This document shows, one piece after another, positions 44,011 through 54,503 of a stretch of DNA of 64,000 nucleotides. The stretch is from Microvirga sp. 17 mud 1-3 (lineage in GTDB: Bacteria > Pseudomonadota > Alphaproteobacteria > Rhizobiales > Beijerinckiaceae), in the NCBI RefSeq assembly GCF_003151255.1, contig NZ_CP029481.1:3572501-3636500 (forward strand). The letters are read 5' to 3'. A program made the translations under genes and the position numbers. The notes beneath the pieces were generated by a model. It was not told the DNA's origin. It searched no databases and saw only the letters and a list, made by a program, of their open reading frames with translations. Within the stretch, counting starts at the first letter, position 1; each line of letters begins with the position of its first letter.

Positions 44011-45813
44011 CTATCCCCTGGGCTCCCTTGGGAGATGCGATAGGTCAACAGGAGCCACGACCTTGTTCAGTTCTGTGGCAAGACGAGCAACAGAGTGACC
44101 CGCCCCATATCTTCGTCCGACACTCGACCCAGCACCATGCCCTGTCAGAGCGTCATGAACATCCTCTGACAGCCCTGCATCCCGGCACATATCTTTGAAC
44201 AGATGCCGGAACGAATGGAACACCTTTCTAGGGTCCTGAATGCCAACAGCCTTGCTCCTGAGATAACCATTAAACCACTGTGAGAAGGCAGCCGATCGCG
44301 CTCTTCCCTTTGCAGATTGCACCTCTGGCCAGAGATCGCGGTTTTCGTTGCTGCTGGCCACTCGAACACCCTCGATGTATTCCAAAAAGCCAAGGCGACG
44401 AAGCTCCGAATGGATAGGCAGCTTCCTGATGCTGGTCCTGGTTTTCACGGTGCGCCCACCGGACGTGGCAATATCGAGATAAGCTAGACCTGATCTATCG
44501 ACATGGATGTCGCAAACGCGGAGTTGAGCTAACTCGGCGAGACGCGCTCCCGTGAACAAGGCTAGGAGGGGCAGCCAAAATTGCGCTTCGCCTTGGCCAC
44601 CTCGGAACCGCTTGCCCGATCCATGCACAGGCCCATTGACAAAGATCATGCGCAGTTCGTCGGAACTAAACGGAAGACGGCCCTCTTCGGCGGTGCTGTC
44701 AGATGCGATCTTGACGCTTGGGAAGTAGTTGGGCCAACCGGCTGCCTCTTCGAGATCGCTTTCCTTTTTTGCTGCCTCGATGATGGCTGAGAGCAACTGA
44801 AACGACTTATTGATGGTGCCCGCAGTACGGGGCGGGTAGACGCTCAGGTCTTGTTTGAGCAGTTCCGGCACCGTCAACTTTGCAAGTTTTGTGGGCAGAC
44901 GCGCTGGGATACGAACCAGGGCGTCACTGTATTCCTTCACCCGTCGCTTCGTCATTTCTCCGATATGGAGATCGCCATGAAGCTCGATGAATTGCCGGAC
45001 CGCAGTCTCAGCTTCCTTTGCGGTTAATTCGCGCGGGCGCTTACTACCCCGCGCCCCTGAGCCACTACGCCAAGACGCCAGTGCCTCTGAGAGGCGTGGG
45101 CCGTGCTGATCCTGCGCGGTTGGTCGAGAACCAGGAGCAAATAAGGGGTCCTGAGGGATGAAGGGCTGTCCGTTCAGTTCGCACAGGGCCAGACGGCTCC
45201 CCTCAATGGCGGCCCGCCTCACCAACCGAGTGAACTCACGATATTGATCGCTCGTCCTATCGACATCCACGGTTGGCAGCACCCGCTGAATGACACCCGC
45301 TTTCTCGAACTTCTTCGGCCACCCAGCCTGCATCAAGATATGATCGGCTGCCCCTTGGACGCTTTCCGCCCACTGCTCTTTATCCCGATCCTGTAGACGG
45401 GAGAGGGCGTCGGTCCACTCATCAATAAGCTCGCCTCTATCGATCTCTTCAGTTGGCCGATCAACAGCAATTGGCTCAAATACGTCCTTGAAATATCCGA
45501 CTGCCATCCGCTCAAGCTCGGTCTGAGAGACGCGTGAGAAGGCTTGTCTGGACAATTTGTCTTGAAGGCTCAGCTTGGCCTTTCCCGTCCGGCGCAACTC
45601 ATCGAAATGCGCCTCTAGTTCGGCAAGCCGCAGATTTCGCTGCCGCCGGGCTTCATCCCGATTGCGCGTGCCAAGGCTTACAAAGACCTTATCGCCGCCA
45701 TAGGCCGCGACAATGTCGGTTGGAACCCGCATGTTGAGATAATAGTTGCCGCCCTTTCCCCGCCGGTAAAGGTACGCGTCTTTCGGCATGAGTTCCCCGC
45801 TCATGTGTGACAC
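44011..45813 (-). CDS. Tyrosine recombinase (integrase) of the tRNA-Glu element
   Basis: It catalyses site-specific integration and excision between the 18-bp repeats. The 600-residue protein has an N-terminal arm-binding part (LYRRGKGGNYYLNMRVPTDI, about 15-34), a core-binding region (about 240-360) and the catalytic domain. Catalytic residues are R424 in TGARLAEL, H533 and R536 in HSFRHLF, H559 in TGHG, and Y569 in RRYG. Its start lies 75 bp from the right repeat and it is transcribed away from the tRNA. A spare ATG at residue 4 or 9 is possible. Confidence 0.95.
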   Translation of the reverse strand: MSHMSGELMPKDAYLYRRGKGGNYYLNMRVPTDIVAAYGGDKVFVSLGTRNRDEARRQRNLRLAELEAHFDELRRTGKAKLSLQDKLSRQAFSRVSQTELERMAVGYFKDVFEPIAVDRPTEEIDRGELIDEWTDALSRLQDRDKEQWAESVQGAADHILMQAGWPKKFEKAGVIQRVLPTVDVDRTSDQYREFTRLVRRAAIEGSRLALCELNGQPFIPQDPLFAPGSRPTAQDQHGPRLSEALASWRSGSGARGSKRPRELTAKEAETAVRQFIELHGDLHIGEMTKRRVKEYSDALVRIPARLPTKLAKLTVPELLKQDLSVYPPRTAGTINKSFQLLSAIIEAAKKESDLEEAAGWPNYFPSVKIASDSTAEEGRLPFSSDELRMIFVNGPVHGSGKRFRGGQGEAQFWLPLLALFTGARLAELAQLRVCDIHVDRSGLAYLDIATSGGRTVKTRTSIRKLPIHSELRRLGFLEYIEGVRVASSNENRDLWPEVQSAKGRARSAAFSQWFNGYLRSKAVGIQDPRKVFHSFRHLFKDMCRDAGLSEDVHDALTGHGAGSSVGRRYGAGHSVARLATELNKVVAPVDLSHLPREPRG

Positions 45814-45887
45814 CTTTGTGTGACAGGTTGAGCCGAGAATGCTTGATAACTGAGGAGGTTAAGGCAATCAAAGGCCTTATCGAACCT

Positions 45888-45905
45888 TTGGCGCTCCCTA
45901 GGGGA
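45888..45905. repeat. Right attachment repeat in the tRNA-Glu 3' end
   Basis: TTGGCGCTCCCTAGGGGA, identical to 35309-35326. On the minus strand it comprises the end of the T-arm, the 3' acceptor strand, the discriminator and CCA of tRNA-Glu plus one base. Confidence 0.9.
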
Positions 45906-45964
45906 CTCGAACCCCTGTTTTCGCCGTGAGAGGGCGACGTCCTAGACCGCTAGACGAAGGGAGC
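45889..45964 (-). tRNA. tRNA-Glu (anticodon CTC)
   Basis: Read from 45964 on the minus strand, GCTCCCT pairs with AGGGAGC. The anticodon stem TCGCC/GGCGA encloses the loop CTCTCAC, giving anticodon CTC. The T-loop is GTTCGAGTC, the discriminator is G, and CCA is encoded (45891-45889). The 3' 18 bp are duplicated at the far end of the integrated element, so the tRNA remains intact after integration. Confidence 0.95.
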
Positions 45965-46054
45965 TAGCAAGGCGAAGGCCGCTCGTATAACCAGCTCCGT
46001 GAAACCCTTCAAGCCCCTTCGTGCAAAAAAGCGAAGAGGAGGATCGATTAGGAC

Positions 46055-47062
46055 ATGGATGAGGATGCGGTGAGCGGCGAAACGCGAATGGAATGGGTCC
46101 GGGAGGACGGAGCGCCGGCCGAGCGGCTCGACCGGGTGCTGGCGCAGCTCGCCGGCGATCTGTCGCGCAGCCGCCTGCAGGCGCTCATCCGCGAGGGCCG
46201 GGTCGAGGTGGACGGAAAGCCCGTCCTCGACCCCAACCACCGGATCGCCGGCGGAGTGCGGATCGGCCTCGACGTCCCGCCTCCGGCTCCGGCGGAGCCG
46301 CAGGGTGAGAGCATTGCGCTGACGGTCGTCTATGAGGATGACGACCTCATCGTCATCGACAAGCCGGCCGGGCTCGTGGTCCATCCGGCGGCCGGCCATG
46401 AATCGGGCACCCTCGTCAATGCGCTCATCGCCCATTGCGGCGAGAGCCTGTCGGGCATCGGCGGCGTCCGGCGGCCCGGCATCGTCCACCGCCTCGACAA
46501 GGACACGTCGGGCCTGCTCGTGGTCGCCAAGAACGACCGGGCCCACCAGGGACTTGCGGCGCAATTCGCCGATCACGGCCGCACAGGTCCCCTGGAGCGG
46601 GCTTACCTCGCCCTCGCCTGGGGTCTGCCGGCCCGCCCGCACGGCACCGTGGAGGCGCCGCTGGCGCGCGGTGTTCACAATCGCGAGAAGATCGTCGTCG
46701 TGCCGGAGGAGCGCGGGCGCTACGCCATCACCCATTACGAGGTGCTGGAGACCCTGCCGGCCGGGGCCCCGGTTGCGTGCCTCCTGCGCTGCTACCTGGA
46801 GACCGGGCGCACCCATCAGATCCGGGTGCACATGGCCCATCTCGGCCATCCGCTCCTGGGCGACCAGCTTTACGGCTCCGGGTTCAAGACCAAGGCTAAC
46901 CGCCTGTCAGAGCCTCAGAAAGCGGCGCTGGAGGCCCTCGGACGCCAGGCTTTACACGCGGCCGTGCTCGGCTTCGAGCATCCCGTCACGGGCGAATTCC
47001 TGCGCTTCGAAAGCCCGCTCCCGGCCGAGATGGCGACGCTCCTGGAGGCTCTGCGGCACTAG
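46055..47062 (+). CDS. rluD: RluA-family 23S rRNA pseudouridine synthase
   Basis: It converts uridines in 23S rRNA (helix 69 for RluD) to pseudouridine. The 335-residue protein has an N-terminal S4 RNA-binding domain (RLDRVLAQLAGDLSRSRLQALI, about 24-45) and the RluA catalytic domain with D148 in HRLDKDTSGLLVVAK, then GRTHQIRVHMAHLGHPLLGD. The length and S4 domain fit RluD better than RluA; RluC is the alternative. AGGAGGATCGATTAGGAC precedes the start. It is the first core gene right of the element. Confidence 0.9.
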   Translation: MDEDAVSGETRMEWVREDGAPAERLDRVLAQLAGDLSRSRLQALIREGRVEVDGKPVLDPNHRIAGGVRIGLDVPPPAPAEPQGESIALTVVYEDDDLIVIDKPAGLVVHPAAGHESGTLVNALIAHCGESLSGIGGVRRPGIVHRLDKDTSGLLVVAKNDRAHQGLAAQFADHGRTGPLERAYLALAWGLPARPHGTVEAPLARGVHNREKIVVVPEERGRYAITHYEVLETLPAGAPVACLLRCYLETGRTHQIRVHMAHLGHPLLGDQLYGSGFKTKANRLSEPQKAALEALGRQALHAAVLGFEHPVTGEFLRFESPLPAEMATLLEALRH

Positions 47063-47281
47063 AAAAGCCTAGGCCAGGACGCGCCGGACAAGCGTCAATG
47101 CGTCGCAAAAATACGCCAGGGTGGCACCCTTGCGCCGGCCGCGCGTTGTCACCTCCTGAAACCCTACTGCCTCTGTTCTGACAAGGTTCGACCGTCTATA
47201 TAGCGATAGGCGGCCGGCTAACCATGGGGGCCGCTTCAGGTCTGCCTCGTCTTAAAAAGGGGACCAAAGAAGGAGATCGAT

Positions 47282-48169
47282 ATGGCTGCAGCGCTTCCAG
47301 TGCTTGCCAATGAAGGGGGCCTTTCGCGCTATCTCGACGAGATCCGCCGATTCCCCATGCTCGAGCCGCATGAGGAATACATGCTCGCCAAGCGCTGGCG
47401 CGAGCATGGCGACCGCGAAGCCGCTCACAAGCTCGTAACATCCCACCTGCGTCTCGTGGCGAAGATCGCCATGGGATACCGCGGCTACGGCCTGCCGATC
47501 AGCGAAGTCGTGTCCGAAGGCAATGTCGGCCTGATGCAGGCCGTCAAGCGCTTCGAGCCCGAGAAAGGCTTCCGCCTCGCCACATATGCCATGTGGTGGA
47601 TCAAAGCCGCGATTCAAGAATACATCCTGCGTTCCTGGTCCCTCGTGAAGATGGGCACCACGGCGAACCAGAAGAAGCTGTTCTTCAACCTGCGCAAGGC
47701 CAAGGGCCGCATCTCGGCCCTGGACGAGGGTGACCTGCATCCCGACCAGGTGAAGCAGATCGCCACCCAGCTCGGCGTCAACGAGCAGGACGTGGTGGAT
47801 ATGAACCGCCGCCTCGGCGGCGATGCCTCCCTCAACGCTCCCTTGCGCGAGGAAGGCGAAGGCGAGTGGCAGGACTGGCTCGTGGACAACAGCGAGAGCC
47901 AGGAGCAGCTGCTTGTGAAGGAAGAAGAGGGCCAGAACCGGCTCTCGGCCCTGCGCAGCGCGCTCTCGGTGCTCAATCCCCGCGAGCGTCGCATCTTCGA
48001 GGCCCGGCGCCTGTCCGACGACCCGATCACCCTGGAAGAGCTGTCGACCGAGTTCGGCGTCTCTCGGGAGCGTGTGCGCCAGATCGAGGTGCGCGCCTTC
48101 GAGAAGGTTCAGGAAGCCGTGAAGAAGAACCTGGCCAGGATCGAGGCGCCCACCGAGGAGGCGCACTGA
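47282..48169 (+). CDS. rpoH: Heat-shock sigma factor sigma-32
   Basis: It directs RNA polymerase to heat-shock promoters. The 295-residue protein has sigma-70 regions 1.2/2 (RYLDEIRRFPML, LRLVAKIAMGYRGYGLPISE, FRLATYAMWWIKAAIQEYILRSW), the RpoH-specific box QKKLFFNLR (about 125-133), and region 4 HTH (LEELSTEFGVSRERVRQIE). AAGGAGA precedes ATG 47282. The 219-bp upstream region contains a CTATATAG sequence (about 47195-47205), but I could not assign a promoter. Confidence 0.95.
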   Translation: MAAALPVLANEGGLSRYLDEIRRFPMLEPHEEYMLAKRWREHGDREAAHKLVTSHLRLVAKIAMGYRGYGLPISEVVSEGNVGLMQAVKRFEPEKGFRLATYAMWWIKAAIQEYILRSWSLVKMGTTANQKKLFFNLRKAKGRISALDEGDLHPDQVKQIATQLGVNEQDVVDMNRRLGGDASLNAPLREEGEGEWQDWLVDNSESQEQLLVKEEEGQNRLSALRSALSVLNPRERRIFEARRLSDDPITLEELSTEFGVSRERVRQIEVRAFEKVQEAVKKNLARIEAPTEEAH

Positions 48170-48193
48170 CGCTCTCCCGGCATGACGTAAAGG

Positions 48194-48219
48194 AGCCGCG
48201 GCATCACCGCGGCTTTTTT
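48194..48219 (+). terminator. Rho-independent terminator of rpoH
   Basis: AGCCGCGG (48194-48201) pairs with CCGCGGCT (48207-48214), then six T. It ends at the stop of the convergent gene. Confidence 0.88.
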
Positions 48220-49402
48220 ATTGCCACTGGCTGAAGGCGCTGTTGAGCACCTGGGCCCCGGAGGCGCCCTTCTCGAAGCTGAGGATGGCCCGCTGTCCGG
48301 ACGCCATCCGGACCGGCAGGTCGATCCAGTTGCGCCGCACGAAGAGCTCGGTGTTGCGCTCGACATCGCCCGACAGGTTCGAGAGGCCGATCAGGAAGAG
48401 GTTCTCCCGCACCGGTACCGGCAGGCCGGCCACCGGAGTTCCGCGCGCCGCCTCCTCGTCCTTGAACTGGAGCAGGCCCACGTCACGGATCACCCGGCCG
48501 CTGTCGCCCGCGCGGGTCGTGAAGGAAATCTCTACCGTGTGCGAGGCCGGAAGCGTCGCGTCGAGGTTGCGGCGCAGCACCATCTTCATGGTGAGCCCGG
48601 CATCGGGGATATCCACATTGGCCGTCACGGCCCGCTGAAGGGGCTGGCCCTGGCCGGGATTGATGTCCTCCAGGCGCCAGACGACGCGGCCCGTCTGCGC
48701 CTTCGGCGCCTGCGGATTGGCCGGATCCTCTTCATAGAGCACGGCGCGCTGGGCGACGCCGATCTCCTGCCGCGCCGGCGCCGGCGCCGGAGCAGGCGTC
48801 GCCGCGGGCGCACCGACGCGCTCGGTGTTCTTGGCGGCCTCAGGCTGGGACTGGGGCGCCTCCGCAACCGGGGTTTGAGGCGTCAGGTCCTCGGGCTTGT
48901 CCCGCCACAGGAACGCGAAGGCCGCAATGGCCGCGATGACGAGGGCCAGAACGGTGCCGAGGACGATCGTCCTGCCCCGCTTGCCGCCCTGCATGCCGGG
49001 ATGCGGACGGGTCTCGACCCGCGGCCGTGCCGCCGCGTCGGAAGCGGCACTCTCGGGCTCCGCGGGCTCGTCGCCGTCACGGGCGAAGGCGGCGGGCGCC
49101 GAGAGCGGCACCACCGCTGGAGGCTCGGGACGGTGCGGACCGCCCTCGTTCTGGGCGTCGGCCAAAGACGCGGGATCGAAGTCGAAATCCTTGGCGGAGA
49201 AATCAGCCTCCACCCGGAGGATGGCATCGTCGAGGGAGCGGCTTTCCTTTTGGATATCCGCGTCCGAGAGAGGCGGATCCAAGGAACGCAACTGGGCGAC
49301 CAGGGCCGTGCGTGCGCGCTCGTAGACGGCGCGCCGCATCTCGGGCGTCTGGTCCGACAAGCCTTCGACGGCTCGGGCAATCAGGGGGTAATAATCTGCC
49401 AT
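48218..49402 (-). CDS. Conserved hypothetical single-span membrane protein
   Basis: The 394-residue protein has an acidic cytosolic N-terminal half, one transmembrane helix (about 146-166, TIVLGTVLALVIAAIAAFAF), an Ala/Pro-rich linker (about 172-215) and a C-terminal periplasmic-type domain (about 230-394) with AVLYEEDP, GRVVWRLED and EISFTTRAGDSG. Rhizobiales genomes commonly carry such a protein near rpoH or purA, by recollection. Function unknown. It lies 33 bp downstream-ward of purA's direction... it begins 34 bp from the purA stop and is on the same strand. Confidence 0.7.
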   Translation of the reverse strand: MADYYPLIARAVEGLSDQTPEMRRAVYERARTALVAQLRSLDPPLSDADIQKESRSLDDAILRVEADFSAKDFDFDPASLADAQNEGGPHRPEPPAVVPLSAPAAFARDGDEPAEPESAASDAAARPRVETRPHPGMQGGKRGRTIVLGTVLALVIAAIAAFAFLWRDKPEDLTPQTPVAEAPQSQPEAAKNTERVGAPAATPAPAPAPARQEIGVAQRAVLYEEDPANPQAPKAQTGRVVWRLEDINPGQGQPLQRAVTANVDIPDAGLTMKMVLRRNLDATLPASHTVEISFTTRAGDSGRVIRDVGLLQFKDEEAARGTPVAGLPVPVRENLFLIGLSNLSGDVERNTELFVRRNWIDLPVRMASGQRAILSFEKGASGAQVLNSAFSQWQ

Positions 49403-49435
49403 TTGCCCTCGGAATGACCCGGAGCGCGCCCGCCG

Positions 49436-50728
<1,293 letters not shown>

Positions 50729-50747
50729 CGCTCTTAACCCTCGCATG

Positions 50748-50775
50748 AAAAAACCCCGGCGCAAGGCCAGGGTTT
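50748..50775 (-). terminator. Rho-independent terminator of the glutamine amidotransferase gene
   Basis: On the minus strand AAACCC-t-GGC pairs with GCC-g-GGGTTT (50775-50766 / 50760-50751, one mismatch), continuing into a run of six T ending at 50748. It lies between the amidotransferase gene and purA. Confidence 0.7.
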
Positions 50776-50861
50776 GGGGTGGAAAAACCTTGCAAACTCT
50801 CATGGTGGATCGAGGCCGCGAGGTCAAGCCGGAATGAGGCCCTCCGCCCTTTTCGGGCCGC

Positions 50862-51725
50862 TCACGCCCGGCCGCGGGCGCTTTTCTCGGGGCGGACCCG
50901 GTGGGTGATGAAGTTGCGGATCTCGCGGGTGCGGCGTTCGGGGTCGAGCACCTCCTGGTCCAGGCCGTGTCGCCAGGCCAGGTCGAGCCGGTCCGGCTGC
51001 GCCTCGAGGGCCTTGAGGTCGGCCACGTAGGCGGCCGCCTCCTCTGCCGTGCGGCAGAACCCCTCCCCGACCAGGATCCCGGTGCGCCGCCCGAGGATGA
51101 CGGCCAGTTCGCCTAAGCTGAATTCCGGGTGGTACTGGACGCCCCAGAACGTGCCGCCCCCGGCGGTGATCTCGGCCGCCTGGACGAACGACACCGCGTT
51201 GGAGGCCAGGATCGTGCATCCGGCCGGCGGGGCCGTCACCATGTCGAGGTGGATCGCCGGCGCGTCATAGGCTGCCGGCCGGCCCGCGAGCATGGGGTGC
51301 CCCTGGCCTGCCTGGGTCGGCACCAGCCTGCGGGCGAAGCCGACCTCGCGGCCGGACGGGTTGGGGCGGACATCCCCCTCGGCCGCGACGGCCGCCACCT
51401 GGAGGCCCCAGCAGGACCCGAAGCTCGGCGTGCCCGAGGCATAGATCGCCCGCATGAGGTCGATCTGGCGCAGGATGTCGGGGGTGCGGTCGTAGATGTT
51501 GAGATGGGAGCCCGTCAGAACGACGCCGTCATAGGATTCGAGGCCTGCGGCATCCGGAAGGTTCGCGCCTTCGTCCGCCGGGAAGGCCAGGTCGCAGACC
51601 GAATCGGGCGCGATGCCCTGCAGCACGGCCGCATAGGACTCGGAAGGCATGAGTCCATAGGTTTCCCGGTGGGTCTGCCTTGCGTCCCGCGTATTGCCCT
51701 CGACGACCAGAAATCTTAAGCCCAT
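50862..51725 (-). CDS. Class I glutamine amidotransferase-like protein
   Basis: The 287-residue protein has the triad of a class I glutamine amidotransferase: C105 in GSCWGLQ, H199 and E201 in VQYHPEF. No synthetase domain is attached, and no partner gene is adjacent, so the acceptor is unknown; it may be a stand-alone GATase (YfbR/GuaA-like paralogues or gamma-glutamyl-type hydrolases). It is transcribed divergently from the EamA gene and toward purA. Confidence 0.82.
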   Translation of the reverse strand: MGLRFLVVEGNTRDARQTHRETYGLMPSESYAAVLQGIAPDSVCDLAFPADEGANLPDAAGLESYDGVVLTGSHLNIYDRTPDILRQIDLMRAIYASGTPSFGSCWGLQVAAVAAEGDVRPNPSGREVGFARRLVPTQAGQGHPMLAGRPAAYDAPAIHLDMVTAPPAGCTILASNAVSFVQAAEITAGGGTFWGVQYHPEFSLGELAVILGRRTGILVGEGFCRTAEEAAAYVADLKALEAQPDRLDLAWRHGLDQEVLDPERRTREIRNFITHRVRPEKSARGRA

Positions 51726-51802
51726 GACTTGACGAAGCCTCCCTGCCGCGCCGGTTTAGCCGAATGGTGCATGGCGGCAAGCGCCCGGAGGGACTGCGCC
51801 CC

Positions 51803-52708
51803 ATGAAATTCCTGCAATCCCTCTGGAAGGGGCTCTTCGGGCAGGCCTATCTGCTCCTGGCCATCACGGCCCTGTTCTGGGGCGGCAACGCCATCGCGGG
51901 GCGCCTCGCGGTGGGCGAGGTCTCGCCCATGGTGCTGACCTGCCTGCGCTGGGTGCTGGTGGTCTGCATCCTGTTCCCCCTTTTCGGCCGCAGGCTCGTT
52001 ACCGAGTGGCCCGTGATCCGGCGAAGCTGGCTCTTCGTTATCCTCATGGGGGTCTTCGGCTTCACGGCCTTCAACGCCCTGTTCTATGCGGCCGCCCATC
52101 ACACAAGCGCCGTCAACCTCACGATTTTCCAGGGGGCGATCCCGGTCCTGGTGCTGCTGGGCACCGTCCTGTTCTTCCGTGCGCCCATCCTGCCCCTTCA
52201 GATCCTCGGCATGATCGTGACGGTGGTCGGCGTGATCATCGTCTCGGTGAAGGCGGATTTCGAGATCCTGCGGACCCTGGCGCTGAACATCGGTGACGTC
52301 TGGATGCTGATCGCCTGCCTGTTCTATGCGGGCTACACCCTGGGGCTGAGGCATCGCCCCGCCGTGCCGGGGCTGGTGTTCTTCACGGCGCTCGCCATCG
52401 TGGCGTTCCTGAGCACCCTGCCCCTTTTGGCAATCGAGATCGCCAGCGGCACCGTTCAGTGGCCGACCCTCAAGGGCTGGCTGGTGCTGGCCTATGTGGC
52501 CTTCCTGCCATCGCTCCTCGCCCAGCTCTTCTTCATCCGCGGCGTGGAACTGATCGGCCCGGCCCGGGCGGGCCTGTTCGTGAACCTTGTGCCGGTCTTT
52601 GGCGCCCTGCTGGCGGTCCTTCTCCTCGGCGAGCCCTTCGCGTTCTACCACGCACTCGGCCTCATCCTCGTGCTCGGCGGCATCTGGCTCGCGGAGCGGA
52701 AGTCCTAG
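51803..52708 (+). CDS. EamA/DMT-family transporter
   Basis: The 301-residue membrane protein has about ten hydrophobic segments in two EamA halves (about 15-140 and 155-300). FWGGNAIAGRLAV is the typical first-half start, and LGEPFAFYHALGLILVLGGIWLAE the typical end. Substrate unknown: such proteins export amino acids or metabolites. ATG 51803 follows GGAGGGAC; the frame is open to 51764. Confidence 0.88.
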   Translation: MKFLQSLWKGLFGQAYLLLAITALFWGGNAIAGRLAVGEVSPMVLTCLRWVLVVCILFPLFGRRLVTEWPVIRRSWLFVILMGVFGFTAFNALFYAAAHHTSAVNLTIFQGAIPVLVLLGTVLFFRAPILPLQILGMIVTVVGVIIVSVKADFEILRTLALNIGDVWMLIACLFYAGYTLGLRHRPAVPGLVFFTALAIVAFLSTLPLLAIEIASGTVQWPTLKGWLVLAYVAFLPSLLAQLFFIRGVELIGPARAGLFVNLVPVFGALLAVLLLGEPFAFYHALGLILVLGGIWLAERKS

Positions 52709-52737
52709 GCACGACGCTGCCGTTACGGGACATTCCT

Positions 52738-52887
52738 CCGTCATTCCGGGGCCGCGTCAGCGGAGCCCGGAACCCATAAACACTAGTGGTTCAGAATAGG
52801 GCGTTGCGGAAGCCGCTCCGCATTGTCCTGCATCGTTAGCGGTTCTGGGTTCCGGGCCCGGCCCCAAAGGCCGTCCCGGAATGACGG
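52738..52887. repeat. 150-bp palindromic intergenic repeat
   Basis: CCGTCATTCCGGG (52738-52750) is the inverse of CCCGGAATGACGG (52875-52887). Inside, further partial complementarity exists (GAACCCATAAACA region against TGGGTTCCGG). Similar TCATTCCGGG-ended elements are dispersed in Bradyrhizobium and Methylobacterium-type genomes, by recollection. It fills the gap between the EamA gene and serA. Confidence 0.7.
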
Positions 52888-52894
52888 TGTGGCT

Positions 52895-54487
52895 TCAGAA
52901 CCGCACGGAGCGGGCGCGCTTGACCTGAGGGATCTCCTCGATCTTGCGCAGGAGCTCGTCGCTGACCGGCTGGTCAACCGAGACGAAGCAGATGGCATCG
53001 CCGCCCGGCTTGTCGCGGCCGAGCGCGAACGTCGCCACGTTGACGCCGGACTCGCCGAGCAGCGTCCCGAAGCGGCCGATGAAGCCGGGCTTGTCGTCGT
53101 TGCGCACATAGATCATGTGCGGCGCGAATTCCGCATCCACGGCGATGTCGCGGATCTCCGTGACGCGGGGCTTGCCGTCCTGGAACACGGTGCCGCCCGC
53201 ATGGCGCGACGTATCCTCCGCGACGACCACGATGCGTACGAAGCTCTCGTAATCACGCACGGCGTTCTCGCGCTTGACCTCTTCCACCGTGATGCCGCGC
53301 TCGCGGGCCACGACGGGGGCCGACACCATGTTGATGTCCTGCAGGAAGGGACGCAGCACGCCGGTGACCGCCGCCGAGGTGAGCGCGCGGGTGTTCATCT
53401 CCGCCACGTCGCCCTCGTATTCGATGCGGATGCCCTTGATGGGCGCTTCCGTGAGCTGGCCCAGGAACGAGCCGAGCTTCTCGGCAAGCGCCACGAAGGG
53501 CTTCAGGCGCGGCGCCTCCTCGGCCGTGATCGACGGGAAGTTCACGGCGTTCTGGATCGCGCCCTGGAGCAGGTAGTCGGACATCTGCTCGGCGACCTGG
53601 AGCGCCACGTTCTCCTGCGCCTCTGTGGTGGCGGCGCCGAGATGCGGCGTGCAGACCACGTTCGGATGCCCGAAGAGCGGGTTCTCGGTCGCCGGTTCCT
53701 GCGTGAACACATCGAAGGCGGCACCGGCCACGTGGCCGGAATCGAGTGCAGCGCGCAGGGCCACCTCGTCCACGAGGCCGCCGCGGGCGCAGTTGATGAT
53801 GCGCACGCCCTTCTTGGTCTTGGCGATGTTCTCGGCCGAGAGGATGTTCTTCGTCTTCTCCGTCATCGGCACGTGCAGGGTGATCACGTCGGCACGGCGC
53901 AGAAGGTCGTCGAGCTCGACCTTCTCGACTCCGAGCTCCACAGCGCGCTCCGGCGACAGGAACGGATCGTAGGCGATGACTCGCATGCGCAGGCCGATGC
54001 CGCGCTCCGCCACGATGGAGCCGATATTGCCGCAGCCGATGACGCCGAGCACCTTGCCGGTGAGCTCCACGCCCATGAAGCGGTTCTTCTCCCACTTGCC
54101 GGCCTGGGTCGAAACGTCGGCCTGCGGGATCTGGCGTGCGAGCGCGAACATCATCGCGATGGCGTGCTCGGCCGTGGTGATCGAATTGCCGAAGGGCGTG
54201 TTCATGACGATGATGCCCTTCGCGGTCGCGGCGGGAATCTCGACATTGTCGACGCCGATGCCGGCGCGGCCGATCACCTTCAGGTTCTTGGCCTGCTCGA
54301 GGATCTTGGCCGTGACCTTGGTGGCGGAGCGGATCGCAAGGCCGTCATACTCGCCGATCACGGCGGCGAGCTTGTCCTTGTCCTTGCCGAGATCCGGCTG
54401 GAAATCCACCTCGATGCCGCGATCCTTGAAGATCTGCACGGCGGCGGGCGAGAGGGCATCGGAAATGAGTACGCGGGGTTTGGTCAT
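52895..54487 (-). CDS. serA: D-3-phosphoglycerate dehydrogenase
   Basis: It oxidises 3-phosphoglycerate with NAD, the first step to serine. The 530-residue long form has the substrate domain, NAD-binding GCGNIGSIVAERG (about 149-161), catalytic NCARGGLVDE (about 235-244) and HLGAAT (about 287-292). The extra ASB domain and the C-terminal ACT domain (about 450-530, MIYVRNDDKPGFIGRFG) complete it. It follows serC on the same strand, separated by a 100-bp repeat element. Confidence 0.95.
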   Translation of the reverse strand: MTKPRVLISDALSPAAVQIFKDRGIEVDFQPDLGKDKDKLAAVIGEYDGLAIRSATKVTAKILEQAKNLKVIGRAGIGVDNVEIPAATAKGIIVMNTPFGNSITTAEHAIAMMFALARQIPQADVSTQAGKWEKNRFMGVELTGKVLGVIGCGNIGSIVAERGIGLRMRVIAYDPFLSPERAVELGVEKVELDDLLRRADVITLHVPMTEKTKNILSAENIAKTKKGVRIINCARGGLVDEVALRAALDSGHVAGAAFDVFTQEPATENPLFGHPNVVCTPHLGAATTEAQENVALQVAEQMSDYLLQGAIQNAVNFPSITAEEAPRLKPFVALAEKLGSFLGQLTEAPIKGIRIEYEGDVAEMNTRALTSAAVTGVLRPFLQDINMVSAPVVARERGITVEEVKRENAVRDYESFVRIVVVAEDTSRHAGGTVFQDGKPRVTEIRDIAVDAEFAPHMIYVRNDDKPGFIGRFGTLLGESGVNVATFALGRDKPGGDAICFVSVDQPVSDELLRKIEEIPQVKRARSVRF

Positions 54488-54503
54488 GGGATTGCACCGG
54501 TCA

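Larger units (their letters stand above)
35309..45905. mobile_element. 10.6 kb integrative element in tRNA-Glu
   Basis: The element is bounded by identical 18-bp repeats (35309-35326 and 45888-45905); the right copy is the 3' end of tRNA-Glu. A tyrosine recombinase gene lies 75 bp inside the right end. Contents: replication-initiator-like protein, candidate small RNA, iteron-like repeats, RHH-like protein, several hypothetical proteins, serine recombinase, an HTH remnant and a dGTPase operon. Base composition is mosaic: 42481-42540 is 43% GC, against 75% for 21181-21240 in the core. No capsid, tail, relaxase or type IV secretion genes were seen. Confidence 0.9.

Noticed and set aside
35309..45905. 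Intact prophage
   Set aside because: No terminase large subunit, portal, capsid, tail or lysis genes are present, and the size is too small.
47063..47281. Heat-shock type promoter for rpoH
   Set aside because: The region contains TATATA-like and CTGACA-like sequences, but the spacing does not fit a sigma-32 or sigma-70 promoter well enough.
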